Source of the DNA: Oceaniferula spumae
Lineage (GTDB): Bacteria; Verrucomicrobiota; Verrucomicrobiia; Verrucomicrobiales; Akkermansiaceae
Reading direction: 5' to 3'
NCBI RefSeq assembly: GCF_042849255.1
Contig: NZ_AP026866.1
Span: 558,001 to 622,000 of the forward strand
Length of the DNA stretch: 64,000 nt
The position numbers and the translations under genes were made by a program. The notes under the pieces are model-generated. The model had not been told where the DNA came from and made no database searches. It worked only from the letters and a program-made list of their open reading frames with translations. Of this stretch, positions 27,490 to 36,453 are shown one piece after another. How positions within the stretch are numbered: the first letter of the stretch is position 1; every line of letters begins with the position of its first letter.

Positions 27490-27606
27490 ATAATGGCATA
27501 CTACATCAAATTCAGGCACCCCAACAAGATAAAACCCCTGTTTACAATGCTCCCCGTAACCGACTTAAAAGAAGTTAGATACGAAGAATCAACGAAATAT
27601 TTCTCG

Positions 27607-29022
27607 CTACTCTCCGCCAAATAACTGCTGGATTTGATCGAGATACTTTTCCGTAACATCATCTCCTCCAGGTCGTAATGCCTCGCGTTGCAACGCATCG
27701 CTAAGTTCACGATATTGTTTAAAATCCCCACCCACTTCATTGGATTGAGTGATGTAAAACCAGTCGAGGTAATCTCGCACCCGCTTGCCAGCTTCCTGAA
27801 GTTTCATCCGAATGTCCGTGAGTTTTTCCAGGCGGACAGAGATGTCCTTGTCCTTACCGGTGATCACATCTCTCAAAATCATTTCATACTCGCTTAACAG
27901 CGGTCGGTAACTCGGGAAGCAGCGGTAACTGAGCCGCTCAAGTTCAGCCCGTGCTCCGGCTACGGCGGTGAACCGTTCTGCGGGCTCGAGCTTGAGGATA
28001 TCTTTGTATCCGTCAATGCCGACCGTGGTCACAGATTTCTTATCATCGCGGTATCTAAGTTTGAGAATACTCTCGAGCCGCTTGTCGGTCTCTGCGATCG
28101 AATAGACCTCAGTCATGTGGGAAGTTCCGAGTTCGGCCATTTCCAGATCCACCCATTTCTCGAGACTGTTTCGGGATTTATTCATCCCTGGAAAATGCTT
28201 CCTCATCAGGTTTTCTACCTCGCCTTTGAATGTGGCGACATCGGCGAGATACTTGCCCATGCTGGGTCGACCGTCGGGCTGCCGTAATAACGCGCTCACC
28301 AATGCTCCGGAAATGGCGCGGAATGCCAGAGGCTGTCGTCCCTCGAGATCACGCCATTCGGACTCAGAAGCATCAAACACCTCCTGGAGTGGCAGGATTT
28401 TAAAATACGATTGATCTGTCTGGTAAATTTTCTTGTCGGCCTCCCCCTTTTTGATGGCGAGGGCTTCTAACATGCCCACAACAAGCCACGGTTTGACGAT
28501 CACTCGCTCGCCTTCTGCGACTTTCTGACCGTCGCCCAAGCCTCGTTCATAGAGGAAAAGCTCCATCAAATGATAGCGCAGCAGATCATGGTCAACGCCT
28601 TTGGCCAAATGGATGTGCAAGCGTAGCTGATGATGCCCCTGAATTTCAACAATCTCACTAACAACACTGCGCTTTCGTTCCTCCTCCCCTACTTTTCCGT
28701 AGAGGCGAATGATGATCGGGAGCTTTTGTCTGCGCCCAGCCTCCCCTGTGATCTTGTTGAGTTCGACTCGCAGGTTCTCTGCGATCGATGCGATACCTCC
28801 GCGAATCACCTGGCGGCTACCAACAACAGCGATTTTACCAAAGTGTGTCTCGCCCTCTTTTTCAACTCTACCGTCGTCAGGTACCAAGGGACCGCTCGGT
28901 TGGGCTGGCTGGACAGGATTTTTTTTGGGTTCGACCGGATCATCCAACCTAGGCTCACTCTCTTCAGCCGTCGCGCTGGGCGCGACAGCTAACAGCCACA
29001 GAATGATGCACGTTTTCTTCAT
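27607..29022 (-). CDS. Hypothetical secreted protein
   Basis: 471 residues with a signal peptide (TCIILWLLAVAPSATA) and then a Pro-rich linker (PVEPKKNPVQPAQPSGP). The rest is a mostly helical, charged protein. The segment YHLMELFLYERGLGDGQ and what follows resembles the layout of peptidase-MA-like proteins, but the HExxH zinc motif is missing, so no activity is claimed. Its ATG overlaps the stop of the next gene upstream by 4 bp (29019-29022), so both are translated together. Confidence 0.7.
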   Translation of the reverse strand: MKKTCIILWLLAVAPSATAEESEPRLDDPVEPKKNPVQPAQPSGPLVPDDGRVEKEGETHFGKIAVVGSRQVIRGGIASIAENLRVELNKITGEAGRRQKLPIIIRLYGKVGEEERKRSVVSEIVEIQGHHQLRLHIHLAKGVDHDLLRYHLMELFLYERGLGDGQKVAEGERVIVKPWLVVGMLEALAIKKGEADKKIYQTDQSYFKILPLQEVFDASESEWRDLEGRQPLAFRAISGALVSALLRQPDGRPSMGKYLADVATFKGEVENLMRKHFPGMNKSRNSLEKWVDLEMAELGTSHMTEVYSIAETDKRLESILKLRYRDDKKSVTTVGIDGYKDILKLEPAERFTAVAGARAELERLSYRCFPSYRPLLSEYEMILRDVITGKDKDISVRLEKLTDIRMKLQEAGKRVRDYLDWFYITQSNEVGGDFKQYRELSDALQREALRPGGDDVTEKYLDQIQQLFGGE

Positions 29023-29771
29023 TTCTCACGCTCCTCGGGGCGGCGAGGATCCAGTGTGATTTTTCCGTCCTCCACCTTGATATCGTAGATTTTCAGCTGG
29101 CCGCCTTCATCTTTATAAAGTTTCAACTCCTCGGAGAGTTCGTCTGCCAGATTACTGAATGCGGGCATGATCAATCGGGCAAATCCACCGGGAGCTTTGA
29201 CCTGACCAATGTGTGAGGCATGACGACTGATACTGAAGCCGTTCTTTGCTCGGTCAAAGCGCATGAACAGCGAGGTCATATGCACTTGATTTTGAGGAAG
29301 TTCACGCTCGATGATGATTTCCATTTCATCCTGTTTGAAATCCACCCAGACATTTCGGGCGGTGACAAATGGTGCCAAATGTCCGTCCTGTTTCAAAGCC
29401 AGGCGTTTGCTCAGCCAAGCGTTAATTTCCTCTTCACGGAGTGTCACTGGGTAGCCGGCTTTAATAGCGCTAGCCAGGCGTGCTTTCAGAAGTGGTGCTT
29501 TGATCGATCTGCCCTCGCGAATTTCTGTGCGACCTGCAATCCGACTAGTATCGTATGCTTGGATCGCAGGGAAAATTTTCATCCCCCCGATGTTTGCGTC
29601 GATCACTTGCTGATTAAATTCAGCTGGTTTGCCCGCGGGCTGCCAGATGAAGAAAACGTGCAGCCCGAAATAGGCCAACAGGAGTGTCAGGACCAACAGA
29701 GTCAGTCTCTTCAAGCATCCTGCCTTTTGCTTCGGTAGTTCTTCTTTGCTCTCTTCTTTCTTTTTCGCCAT
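29019..29771 (-). CDS. Hypothetical membrane-anchored protein
   Basis: 250 residues from ATG 29771. A Lys/Glu-rich N-terminus (AKKKEESKEELPKQKAG) is followed by one membrane helix (LTLLVLTLLLAYFGLHVFFI, about residues 24-43), so most of the protein is outside the cytoplasm. The body has VTLREEEINAWLSKRL, a pattern of envelope proteins that bind lipid-like ligands, but no family can be named. The longer frame to 29957 overlaps the divergent sigma factor region and is not favoured. Coupled by a 4-bp overlap with the downstream secreted protein. Confidence 0.7.
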   Translation of the reverse strand: MAKKKEESKEELPKQKAGCLKRLTLLVLTLLLAYFGLHVFFIWQPAGKPAEFNQQVIDANIGGMKIFPAIQAYDTSRIAGRTEIREGRSIKAPLLKARLASAIKAGYPVTLREEEINAWLSKRLALKQDGHLAPFVTARNVWVDFKQDEMEIIIERELPQNQVHMTSLFMRFDRAKNGFSISRHASHIGQVKAPGGFARLIMPAFSNLADELSEELKLYKDEGGQLKIYDIKVEDGKITLDPRRPEEREK

Positions 29772-29979
29772 AGCTTCCCTGTGGATTATCAAATCAAATA
29801 GACCATGGGAAGCACGGATTCCTGCCAGAGAGCGATCGTCTGTGCCACGCAGACAAGGAAACCACTTGCATGCCACCGAACAACCATCAAGAATCAATGC
29901 AACCTTTACGCTGTTGCTTGGTTTCATTGCTATGTTCATGACCAGCACCGCCAACAAGCAGCTGCAAACCGTCGCCTAT

Positions 29980-30585
29980 ATGTCCGATTCAAGCGTTTCG
30001 CCCACTGATACATCATCGGACAACGATATCGACGTCGCACTGATGCTTCGCGTAGGCAAACGAGATGAGCAGGCTTTTGAAGAACTCATCCATAGGCACC
30101 AGAGTGCCGTGATTGGCACCGTGGCCAAGATGTTGGGAAATGCCTCCGAGGCCGAGGACATAGCACAGCAGGTGTTTATCCGGCTCTGGAAAAGCGCCCC
30201 TCGCTACACACCCAAAGCGAAGTTCACCACCTTCATGTTCACCATCGCGCGGAATCTGGTTTTCAATGAAAGCCGCCGTAAGAGCAGGAAAAAAGAATAC
30301 TCGATGGATGAACGCGAGAGCGAGTTTCACCTCCAGACACCGGACTCACAGACAGCCTCCCCCGATGAGGGAATGCTCCAGAACGAGCTTCAGGCCGCGG
30401 TCGACAAGGCAATCCATGATCTGCCAGAAAAACAACGCATGGCCGTCATCCTCCGTCGTTACGAGAATATGCCATACGATGAAATCGGCCGGGTGCTCGA
30501 GCTTTCTGTGCCAGCTGTGAAAAGCCAGCTGTTCCGCGCCCGGAATGCACTGCGTGATTCGCTGCAGTCGTATCTGGACGAATAG
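29980..30585 (+). CDS. ECF sigma factor, RpoE-like
   Basis: 201 residues from ATG 29980 (MSDSSVSPTDTSSD). Region 2 is clear (ELIHRHQSAVIGTVAKMLGNASEAEDIAQQVFIRLWKSA, about residues 33-71), as is region 4 (DLPEKQRMAVILRRYENMPYDEIGRVLELSVPAVKSQLFRARNALR). No anti-sigma gene follows; the next gene is a sugar dehydrogenase 55 bp downstream. It is divergent from the membrane-anchored unknown at 29019-29771, whose product could conceivably be linked to its control (inference). Upstream in-frame Met codons exist but those residues do not fit the family. Confidence 0.87.
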   Translation: MSDSSVSPTDTSSDNDIDVALMLRVGKRDEQAFEELIHRHQSAVIGTVAKMLGNASEAEDIAQQVFIRLWKSAPRYTPKAKFTTFMFTIARNLVFNESRRKSRKKEYSMDERESEFHLQTPDSQTASPDEGMLQNELQAAVDKAIHDLPEKQRMAVILRRYENMPYDEIGRVLELSVPAVKSQLFRARNALRDSLQSYLDE

Positions 30586-30640
30586 TCGACTTCTTCACTT
30601 CCCTGTTTGCAAGTTCCGAGGAATGGCATAATATCCATTT

Positions 30641-31804
30641 ATGTCACGCTCACTAACAGCACTCTGCCTATCGATCGCCCTCAGTGGATTACCCGTAGTT
30701 CACGCTAAAGTCGGCACTGAATTATTAGCCGAAGGTTTTAAACAACCAGTCTGGGCGGAATCACCCAAAGGTGAAAAGGATCACCTCTGGGTGGTGGAAA
30801 AAGCGGGCATCATCAAGCTTCTCAACGTCAAGAGCGGCGATAAATCAACATTCCTCGACATCTCCGATCTGATCAAAATCAAGATGAACGAGCAGGGACT
30901 GTTAGGGCTCGCCTTTGACAAGGACTACCTAACCAACGGACGGTTCTACGTTTATTACACCAACGTCAAAGGAGACACCGAGATCTGTCGCTTCACAGCC
31001 CATGGCGAAGGCAAACGAGAGTGTAAGGCCTCGACACGAGAGCAGCTACTGACCTTCAAACAGGATTTTCGCAATCACAATGGTGGCTGGATCGGTTTCG
31101 GCCCTGATGGTTTCCTTTACATTGGCACGGGCGACGGTGGAGCCGCCAACGATCCCAAAAAATACGCTCAAAACCTGTCATCTCATCTCGGCAAACTGCT
31201 AAGGATCGATGTCTCCCCGGAAAAAGGATACAAAATACCAAACGACAACCCTTTCAAATCAACAGCCAAAGCCAAACCTGAAATCTACGCCTACGGTCTA
31301 CGCAATCCATGGCGCTGTTCTTGGGACAGTAAGACCGGTGACTTTTACATTGGTGACGTTGGCCAGAATCACTGGGAAGAAGTCAATTTCATGCCTGCTG
31401 GTAAAGGCAGCGGAGCCAACTACGGCTGGCGTATGCGCGAGGGTAACGTTGAAACGCCTAAAAAAGGTGTCGGCGGCGACAAGCCCAAGAATGCCATCGA
31501 TCCCGTCTACGTTTACAAACATGGCGGAGGCAAAGACGAAGGAGTCTCAGTGACCGGCGGTTATGTCTACCGCGGGCCTATTCAATCGCTCCAGGGCAAG
31601 TATTTCTTTGCCGACTACGCCAATCCGCGTATTTGGTCCTTTGAAATGAAGAATGGTAAAATGCAGAATTTCGAAGATTGGACTGATCAATTCAAACCCG
31701 ACTCCGGAAGCATCTCTGCCATCGCTTCGTTCGGGCAAGATCATGAAGGAAACCTACTCATCGTTTCTCACGGTGGAAAAATCTATCAGGTGGTCGATCA
31801 ATAA
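30641..31804 (+). CDS. PQQ-dependent sugar dehydrogenase family protein (glucose/sorbosone dehydrogenase)
   Basis: 387 residues with a signal peptide (ALCLSIALSGLPVVHA). The six-bladed beta-propeller family is indicated by NEQGLLGLAFDKDY, RNHNGGWIGFGPDGFLYIGTGDGG (about residues 145-168, with the catalytic-type His), YAYGLRNPWRCSWD and GDVGQNHWEEVN. Exported, probably periplasmic; oxidises a sugar or aldose if PQQ is bound, though many members bind no PQQ. ECF sigma gene lies just upstream in the same direction. Confidence 0.87.
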   Translation: MSRSLTALCLSIALSGLPVVHAKVGTELLAEGFKQPVWAESPKGEKDHLWVVEKAGIIKLLNVKSGDKSTFLDISDLIKIKMNEQGLLGLAFDKDYLTNGRFYVYYTNVKGDTEICRFTAHGEGKRECKASTREQLLTFKQDFRNHNGGWIGFGPDGFLYIGTGDGGAANDPKKYAQNLSSHLGKLLRIDVSPEKGYKIPNDNPFKSTAKAKPEIYAYGLRNPWRCSWDSKTGDFYIGDVGQNHWEEVNFMPAGKGSGANYGWRMREGNVETPKKGVGGDKPKNAIDPVYVYKHGGGKDEGVSVTGGYVYRGPIQSLQGKYFFADYANPRIWSFEMKNGKMQNFEDWTDQFKPDSGSISAIASFGQDHEGNLLIVSHGGKIYQVVDQ

Positions 31805-31817
31805 TAGACTGTCTGTT

Positions 31818-33053
31818 TTAGCCTGCGTCTTTGCGGTGCGTGGGTCGTTCGTAGGAGGTGTAGAAATAGACGCCACATCCTAACACCGCCGCAGCGAGCC
31901 CGCCCCAGAAGAACACCCATCCATTCACCATGTTGATGGTTTTGGCGTAGTAGAGTCCGCAAATAGCACTGCCTATCAATCCTCCGATGCCATTGGTCAA
32001 GGTGCCCAGCAGCGCCTGAGCCTGGCTCCTGATCTCTGGCTCTACGCGTCTGTTGACCAAAATCTGGCCCGTCACATAGTAGAAAGTATAACACGGGCCG
32101 TGCATCGCGATGCCCAGCCAGATCCAAGTGAGACTGCCACTCCAACCTGCAAGGGCATATAACAGATAGCGAACCAGCGCAAAACCGATGGCGATGATCA
32201 ACACCCAGCGCAAGCGCCACTTGGCTAACAGTCCGCTGAGAACCAGCATCGCAACAATTTCCGTCACCTGCCCCAGAGTCATGGAGGCTACAGGATGAGT
32301 GTCACCCAACTCCTTCAGGTGGATAGGAGTATACATGTAGAATGCAGCCAGAGGGATCGCAAATAGTATCGAGGTAATCAGAAAAACACGTAAACCACGA
32401 TCGTTGAAGAGCACGAGCGCATCGAGACCAAAGTATCTCCGCCAGTTCCTAACGGCGACATTGTTTTCACGTTTCCCCAGAGGCAAGGTCTCAGGCATCA
32501 TGAAACATGCCAATCCTAACAGAACCCTCACTCCCGAAGCAATCATGCCCGACATCGGAGCGCTGTCCAAGGCGAAGAAACTCACTGTCAGACCAGCCAG
32601 AATCCAGCCGATGGTTCCCCAGATCCTATACAACGGAAAGGCTCGCTCGGGATTGTCCAAGTTAGCCAAAGCGACAGTGCTGAGCAGGGCCCACATGGGA
32701 GCGGATATCAGAGCGTTCATTGTTTGGAACGCGATGTATGCCCACGGCCCCCACCCACTATAAAGTGAGTAAAACGACAGCCCCAAGAATCCAGCACCTA
32801 ACAAAGAAAGTGTGCCCATGAGCTTCTGAGCTGAAAAGCGGTTGTCCGCCATCGAACCAAAAATCAGTGGAGAAAACAATGAAGCCAGCGGTCCAGCCGC
32901 GAACGCGTATGGTAACACCCACTCAGCATCCTGCTCTTTCAGGATGTTTGGTAATGAAGTGAGCCATAACCCAGGAGCGACGGAAATCAGGAAAAAAGCC
33001 ATGGCAATCCACCACGCTCCTCCTTTTCCTATTCTCGCTTTGAGTCCTGACAC
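31818..33053 (-). CDS. MFS transporter, nucleoside:H+ symporter-like
   Basis: 411 residues with twelve hydrophobic segments. N-terminal AMAFFLISVAPGLWLTSLPNIL and the FGSMADNRFSAQK loop between helices 2 and 3 match the MFS signature (GxxaDrf), and the central loop is followed by a second half of similar layout. The closest remembered group is the NupG/nucleoside symporter and LacY-like clade that is common in Verrucomicrobiota. Substrate unknown; sugar or nucleoside uptake is likely. Convergent with the sugar dehydrogenase (13 bp between stops). Confidence 0.82.
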   Translation of the reverse strand: MSGLKARIGKGGAWWIAMAFFLISVAPGLWLTSLPNILKEQDAEWVLPYAFAAGPLASLFSPLIFGSMADNRFSAQKLMGTLSLLGAGFLGLSFYSLYSGWGPWAYIAFQTMNALISAPMWALLSTVALANLDNPERAFPLYRIWGTIGWILAGLTVSFFALDSAPMSGMIASGVRVLLGLACFMMPETLPLGKRENNVAVRNWRRYFGLDALVLFNDRGLRVFLITSILFAIPLAAFYMYTPIHLKELGDTHPVASMTLGQVTEIVAMLVLSGLLAKWRLRWVLIIAIGFALVRYLLYALAGWSGSLTWIWLGIAMHGPCYTFYYVTGQILVNRRVEPEIRSQAQALLGTLTNGIGGLIGSAICGLYYAKTINMVNGWVFFWGGLAAAVLGCGVYFYTSYERPTHRKDAG

Positions 33054-33162
33054 GCGGTGCTTTTAATCGCCAATTTTCAAACTCCAACTACGAAATATCG
33101 GGAATGTAATTCATTCTGCGAATGAGCTTCGCGAGCCCCTGAAATTAAGGCTTTTCAGAACA

Positions 33163-33178
33163 TGGCACAATATTTGCT
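33163..33178 (+). promoter_or_regulatory. Sigma-54 promoter upstream of rpoN
   Basis: TGGCACAATATTTGCT has GG at 33164-33165 and GC at 33176-33177, exactly GG-N10-GC, and matches the sigma-54 consensus TGGCAC-N5-TTGCT throughout its conserved parts. The predicted start is about 12 bp downstream, some 55 bp before rpoN. This suggests rpoN autoregulation. Confidence 0.6.
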
Positions 33179-33245
33179 AAATTAATCGTGAAACCTCTAC
33201 AGTTTGCCGTTAAATACAGGCGCGCCGCATTCGCTGCGTCAATCC

Positions 33246-34658
33246 ATGCCACCACCAGCATTCCAACAAGGCCTGAGTCAGAACATGTCTCAGCAGCAGA
33301 CTTTGTCGCCACAGATGCGTCAGAGCCTCGAGATATTGCAGGCAAACACCATGGAGCTGACACAGCTCATTAGTCAGGTCGCAGAGATGAATCCGACTCT
33401 TGAAGTTGGCGAGGAAAATGAACAACTCGATGATACTTTGGCCCCCGACGCCGAACACGATCTGGAAAATCTATCCGAGTTCGATGACACTTGGCGCGAG
33501 GATCAGATCCTCATGCACGGCAATCAGCAATCGTCCGGAAGCGATGATGAACTGCGCGACTTCTTGTATAACTCCATCGTTGCTCCCCAGACACTACAGC
33601 AACATTTGGTCGATCAGCTGAACCATGCCGCAGTGGACGATGAAAAACATGCCGCTGCGGAGTATCTCATCGGATGCATTAATGACCGAGGATTCCTGGA
33701 TGACACTTTGGAAAACCTGGTCACCGCATCCCCCTTCGAACTCAAACAGATCCGCTCTGCCCAATCTCTGATCCAAGGGTTTGATCCAGCTGGGGTTTGT
33801 GCGGAGAACTTGACCGAGTCACTGCTTCTTCAGCTTCAGCTGTTAGGCCGCGGCAATTCTTTGGAGTCACGCATCATCGACCAGCACCTTGATGATCTGG
33901 CACGTCATAAATTTTCAGATATCGCCCGGGCTCAGGGAGTTTCTCAGGAAGCGGTGGTGGAAGCTGCCGACCGTATCGCGCAATTGAATCCCGATCCGGG
34001 TGCCGCGTTCGATGCGACATCGAACCCTCATGTCCTCCCCGATCTCCAAATCCTCAAGGACAGCGATGGAAACTACTACGCGAAGCTTACCAACGAGTTC
34101 CTCCCTACCCTGCGGATCAGCAATCACTACAAGGATCTGTTAGCCAAACTGAACTCAGATCCTAAAGCTCGAAAATATCTGAAGGACAACATTCACGAAG
34201 GTCGCCAGATCATGAGCGCTGTCAGCCAAAGGCAGGAAACTCTGCTAAAGATCGGAAGTGAAATCATACTGCGCCAGCCCGATTTTCTGGAACATGGTCG
34301 AGGTAAGTTACGACCAATGACGATGCATGACATTGCTGAAAAAATAGGTGTGCATGCAGCCACGATTTCTCGTGCGGTATCCGGAAAATATATCCAAACG
34401 CCCCACGGCCTGATGGATTTACGAGCCTTCTTTGCCTCCGGCTATACCACCCAGCAAGGAACAGAAATTTCTAACACGGGTGTGCGCGAAGCCATCCAGC
34501 AACTCGTCGCCGCCGAGAATACCGCCAAGCCGCTTTCGGACACAGCCATCGAGAAACAGCTCAAGGAAAAAGGCATCAAAGTCGCCCGCAGAACCATTGC
34601 AAAATACCGCGATCAGTTAGGAATTCTACCGTCGCATTTACGCAAGCGGCATTCGTAG
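33246..34658 (+). CDS. rpoN: RNA polymerase sigma-54 factor RpoN
   Basis: 470 residues from ATG 33246 (MPPPAFQQGLSQNMSQQQTL). Region I is Gln/Leu-rich (TLSPQMRQSLEILQANTMELTQLI), then an acidic region II, and region III with the core-binding part and helix-turn-helix (TMHDIAEKIGVHAATISRAV). The RpoN box is ARRTIAKYR (near residue 455). It reads -24/-12 promoters that need an ATP-driven activator such as RtcR, encoded at 47900. A sigma-54 site precedes the gene itself. The frame extends 14 codons upstream, without family support. Confidence 0.95.
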   Translation: MPPPAFQQGLSQNMSQQQTLSPQMRQSLEILQANTMELTQLISQVAEMNPTLEVGEENEQLDDTLAPDAEHDLENLSEFDDTWREDQILMHGNQQSSGSDDELRDFLYNSIVAPQTLQQHLVDQLNHAAVDDEKHAAAEYLIGCINDRGFLDDTLENLVTASPFELKQIRSAQSLIQGFDPAGVCAENLTESLLLQLQLLGRGNSLESRIIDQHLDDLARHKFSDIARAQGVSQEAVVEAADRIAQLNPDPGAAFDATSNPHVLPDLQILKDSDGNYYAKLTNEFLPTLRISNHYKDLLAKLNSDPKARKYLKDNIHEGRQIMSAVSQRQETLLKIGSEIILRQPDFLEHGRGKLRPMTMHDIAEKIGVHAATISRAVSGKYIQTPHGLMDLRAFFASGYTTQQGTEISNTGVREAIQQLVAAENTAKPLSDTAIEKQLKEKGIKVARRTIAKYRDQLGILPSHLRKRHS

Positions 34659-34667
34659 CTCGCCGGT

Positions 34668-36314
34668 TTATTTCTGAAAGGCCTCTGGAATAAATGAGGC
34701 ATCGGATGCTTCTTCCACTGCCAACTGAATCTGAGCATTGATGACAGCTGGTGAGATGGGTGGCAGATACCCTTGCAGGCAACCTTCCAAAGCCTCCTGC
34801 GCTGAGCATTCCTCGGTGATCATTCGGCGCCGGGCTTTGACCGCAATCGATTCAGCAGCCCCGGGAGTAAGCAGCTCTGGAAGTTTACCTAACAAGCCAG
34901 GTTGGGTTTCGGCTCCAAGCGGAATTTCCAAGCCTCGGCGTTTGCATAGGGCTCGTAGTAATTTCCATGCCTCATCTGGGTTGGCGCAGGGAAACAGAGG
35001 GATTTTCACGTCGATTCTGCCCGGACGTTTGAGGTCGACTTCGATTAAGTCAGGCCGACTCGATGCCAACACCCAAAGGATTTTTCCACGGTTACGAGTG
35101 TCTGACATTTCCTTCGCCATCATTGAGTAGACTCGGCTAGACACGCCAGAGTCACCAGAACCTGAGGCTCGACGACCGAGCGCCTGATCAGCTTCGTCAA
35201 TGAATACGATGCAGCGTCCGAGAGCGTGCAGTAGAGAAAATATTTTTTCCAAATTTTCCTCGGTGCTTCCTACCCACCTATCACGGAAATTTTTCAAGGT
35301 CACCACCGGCACACCGGCCTCACCTGCTAGACATTCAACGAGGTAAGTTTTGCCGGTGCCAACCGGGCCACAGAATAAGTAACCCATCGGCATAGATTCC
35401 AAGTCATCCTTTTTCCACAGAGCAATATCTTGGCGCAGCCAGTCCTTTACACCGTCCAGTCCTATGACTCCTTCGAAATTCCGGTCAGGTTCAACGAACT
35501 CGATCAGTCCGCCACAGTCACGCTCTACTAATGCTCGTTTCAGCTCGGACAAATCCGACTCCTCAAGCGGCTTCTTGGCATGCTCCCTACGAAGTAGCAG
35601 GATCTCCACCGAACTCAGCGTGGAACCTGTTAGTCGGGCAGCTGGCTTAGCGAAATCAGCGCGGAAGTTCAGAAGAGCCGTTGGACAACGCTGATAGAGC
35701 ATTTCCAGTGCGATGGTCATTTCTTCCTTCGATGGCAAAGGAACCTCCACCGCACTCACCCGTGGACTCCGCGAGACTAGAGGGTGCAAGCCGTTGAGGT
35801 TCTCAGATATCAGGAATGCTGCCTGTCCATGCTCCTGTAGCCGCATATCAGCCGCCCAGCTTCTCAAAATGGAAGCCATCGCATTCAGTTCATGGTTGTG
35901 GGAATTAGGAATCGCTGGACAAATTAAGTGAGCCTGCCGAATTAACACCGCCACCTTCGGACTCTCGGCACCCACGGCTTGAAGGTTTTTACAATACTTC
36001 AGATAATGGGTGAGCACCCGCACCGCCGCAAGAGGCGCATCGGGCAAATTCATTCCGTCTTTCACACTCGGCCATTTGGAAAAGATCTCCCCTCCCCGCT
36101 CAATCCGCAGGCCTTGTCCGGGATCGTAGCTGAGGATGACATCGAAGCGCGGCAGAAGTGCGTCCATGATAAAATCCTGAAGTGAACTAAGCCGGGCCGC
36201 ACTTTTGTCAGGCACTAACAAGCGGTCGTTGACGTTGCCGTGAAGCACAAAACATCCGGCGGCTCCGCTTTCGTAATTACCAACAATTTCAGACGCCCAG
36301 TGAGGAATTTTCAT
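34668..36314 (-). CDS. AAA family ATPase
   Basis: 548 residues from ATG 36314 (MKIPHWASEIVGNYESG); longer frames to 36410 add a low-complexity stretch. The first 290 residues form a domain with FVLHGNVNDRLLV, found in a little-studied group of AAA proteins. The AAA module has Walker A GPVGTGKTYL, Walker B CIVFIDEADQ, and a second region with SSRPDLIEVDLKRPGRIDVKIP, as in FtsH/Pex-type classic AAA proteins. Probably a soluble remodelling ATPase. Convergent with rpoN (9 bp between stops) and divergent from crtN. Confidence 0.83.
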   Translation of the reverse strand: MKIPHWASEIVGNYESGAAGCFVLHGNVNDRLLVPDKSAARLSSLQDFIMDALLPRFDVILSYDPGQGLRIERGGEIFSKWPSVKDGMNLPDAPLAAVRVLTHYLKYCKNLQAVGAESPKVAVLIRQAHLICPAIPNSHNHELNAMASILRSWAADMRLQEHGQAAFLISENLNGLHPLVSRSPRVSAVEVPLPSKEEMTIALEMLYQRCPTALLNFRADFAKPAARLTGSTLSSVEILLLRREHAKKPLEESDLSELKRALVERDCGGLIEFVEPDRNFEGVIGLDGVKDWLRQDIALWKKDDLESMPMGYLFCGPVGTGKTYLVECLAGEAGVPVVTLKNFRDRWVGSTEENLEKIFSLLHALGRCIVFIDEADQALGRRASGSGDSGVSSRVYSMMAKEMSDTRNRGKILWVLASSRPDLIEVDLKRPGRIDVKIPLFPCANPDEAWKLLRALCKRRGLEIPLGAETQPGLLGKLPELLTPGAAESIAVKARRRMITEECSAQEALEGCLQGYLPPISPAVINAQIQLAVEEASDASFIPEAFQK

Positions 36315-36453
36315 ACGCATGGGCATCCAACAGCATGTAAGCGCACTTGTCAGGCACAAAGCGGCGACACGAAAAGAAAGCAAACTACTTCCGCTTTCCT
36401 GTTGTGACATTCCAAGCCTGTGCGATTCTACCGAATCTAGAGAAACTCCCTAC

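Noticed and set aside
30622..30640. TGGCATAATAT-like sigma-54 site before the sugar dehydrogenase
   Set aside because: The -12 GC is missing at N10 spacing.
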